From positions 1 to 54,004 of the forward strand of contig NZ_JAUNTJ010000020.1 in assembly GCF_030538755.1 (NCBI RefSeq): a stretch of 54,004 nucleotides of DNA, in the 5' to 3' direction. Shown here one piece after another: positions 53,539-54,004 of the stretch. This DNA is from Paracoccus sp. (in: a-proteobacteria) (GTDB lineage Bacteria; Pseudomonadota; Alphaproteobacteria; Rhodobacterales; Rhodobacteraceae). The translations under genes and the position numbers were made by a program. Position 1 is the first letter of the stretch; each line of letters begins with the position of its first letter. The notes under the pieces were generated by a model. That model made no database searches. It was not told where the DNA came from and saw nothing but the letters and a program-made list of their open reading frames with translations.

Positions 53539-54004
53539 TCAGGGCGTCTGTTGCGACCAGCGCGCTTCATTCGCCTCGATCGCGGCGATACGCTTGTCGG
53601 TGCGGGGGTGCGACAGCAGCCAAGCCGGGGCGGTGCCACCCCCGGCCCCGGTCAGCGCATCCAGTTTCGCAAACAGCGCCTTTTGCGGCACGGTGCCGAT
53701 GCCCGCCTTGACCAAAAGCGCACTGGCAAAGGCGTCTGCCTCGTATTCGTCCTGCTGCGACAGGCGCGCGGCGATGGCTGCGGACACAAGGTTGGCGATC
53801 CACGCGCCGATGAACGGAATGAACCGCCCCAGAACGCCGACCAGAACAACCCGGATCACGTTCTGACCGGCAAAATCGACCATGCGGCGGCGGGTGTGGC
53901 CATGCGCGACATGGCCCAGTTCATGCGCAATGACCGAGGCCAGTTCCTCGGTAACCGCCCGGTTTCTACCGCTTTGGATTTCGTTGATCAGGCGGCTTCG
54001 TGCT
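53539..54004 (-). CDS. M48-family metalloprotease, C-terminal part (runs off window)
   Basis: The window ends inside this gene; 155 residues to its stop are visible. The zinc motif HELGHVAHGH (HExxH) lies near the visible N-terminal end, followed by a hydrophobic region (VIRVVLVGVLGRFIPFIGAW) and QQDEYEADAFASALL, which supplies the third zinc ligand Glu. SHPRTDKRIAAIEAN is the usual C-terminal region. It is probably a periplasmic or membrane-associated peptidase similar to LoiP/BepA without TPR repeats. The 5' end, signal peptide and true start are not visible. It converges on the RTX gene with 15 nt between. Confidence 0.88.
   Translation of the reverse strand, partial: ARSRLINEIQSGRNRAVTEELASVIAHELGHVAHGHTRRRMVDFAGQNVIRVVLVGVLGRFIPFIGAWIANLVSAAIAARLSQQDEYEADAFASALLVKAGIGTVPQKALFAKLDALTGAGGGTAPAWLLSHPRTDKRIAAIEANEARWSQQTP

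Overview
The window looks like chromosome from a high-GC alphaproteobacterium of the Rhodobacteraceae/Paracoccaceae, most likely Paracoccus or a close relative. This is inferred from gene order and protein character: an ethylmalonyl-CoA pathway cluster (mcl2, nnrU-like, DUF1737, mch), a ppiD-trpE pair, a VPLPA-CTERM protein, a Hint-domain protein, an RTX protein, and short intergenic repeats of a kind common in that family. No insertion sequence, phage, plasmid-replication gene, rRNA or CRISPR array was seen. Nearly all of the sequence is ordinary dense coding sequence, with many 4-nt ATGA/GTGA overlaps.

Layout. 1-3.8 kb: a TSUP permease, a cluster of hairpins, then mcl2/nnrU-like/DUF1737/mch. 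3.9-14.4 kb: leucine/isovalerate catabolism on the plus strand. The order is ivd, (LprI-like; ompW on the minus strand), mccB, (ASCH protein, macro-domain protein, GT2 transferase), mccA, a GST, mvaB and liuC. Together they convert isovaleryl-CoA to acetoacetate plus acetyl-CoA. 14.4-16.8 kb: trpG-trpD-ung on the minus strand. 16.9-23.6 kb: a Pro/Ala-rich membrane-anchored protein, an aminotransferase, ppiD, trpE and a Hint-domain protein. 23.7-26.6 kb (minus): PRC-barrel protein, gpt, a LysE-type exporter with an apparent CTG start, and fabI. 26.7-28.7 kb: pdxH, a double cold-shock protein, DUF192 and tRNA-Pro(TGG). 28.9-30.5 kb (minus): tpiA and two Fe-S maturation proteins. 30.7-37.2 kb: tgt, rnd, tandem GNAT, a PAS-type protein (minus), gmk, gamma carbonic anhydrase and a soluble PhoR. 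37.3-41.1 kb: yejBEF peptide importer. 41.2-45.5 kb: VPLPA-CTERM protein, GT4 transferase, cysS and an NDUFAF6-like protein. 45.7-48.5 kb: potBCA-type importer. 48.5-51.1 kb (minus): a cytochrome P450 coupled to a membrane alpha/beta hydrolase. 51.3-53.5 kb: a 754-residue RTX protein. The window ends inside an M48 metalloprotease.

Functional links. Leucine breakdown feeds acetyl-CoA to central metabolism. The mcl2/mch enzymes belong to the pathway that Rhodobacteraceae without isocitrate lyase use to assimilate acetyl-CoA, so the first 14 kb forms a coherent acyl-CoA block. Two FNR/FnrP-type boxes (exact between fabI and pdxH; one mismatch upstream of ompW) suggest oxygen-responsive control.

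Novelty. I did not find a clearly new multi-gene system. The best second-look items are: two families of short repeats that appear to have been captured into coding sequence (C-terminus of Ung, N-terminus of the ASCH protein); an overlapping ASCH/macro-domain pair inside the leucine operon; a probable CTG start codon; and the FNR-type boxes. All functions are read from sequence alone, without database searches.
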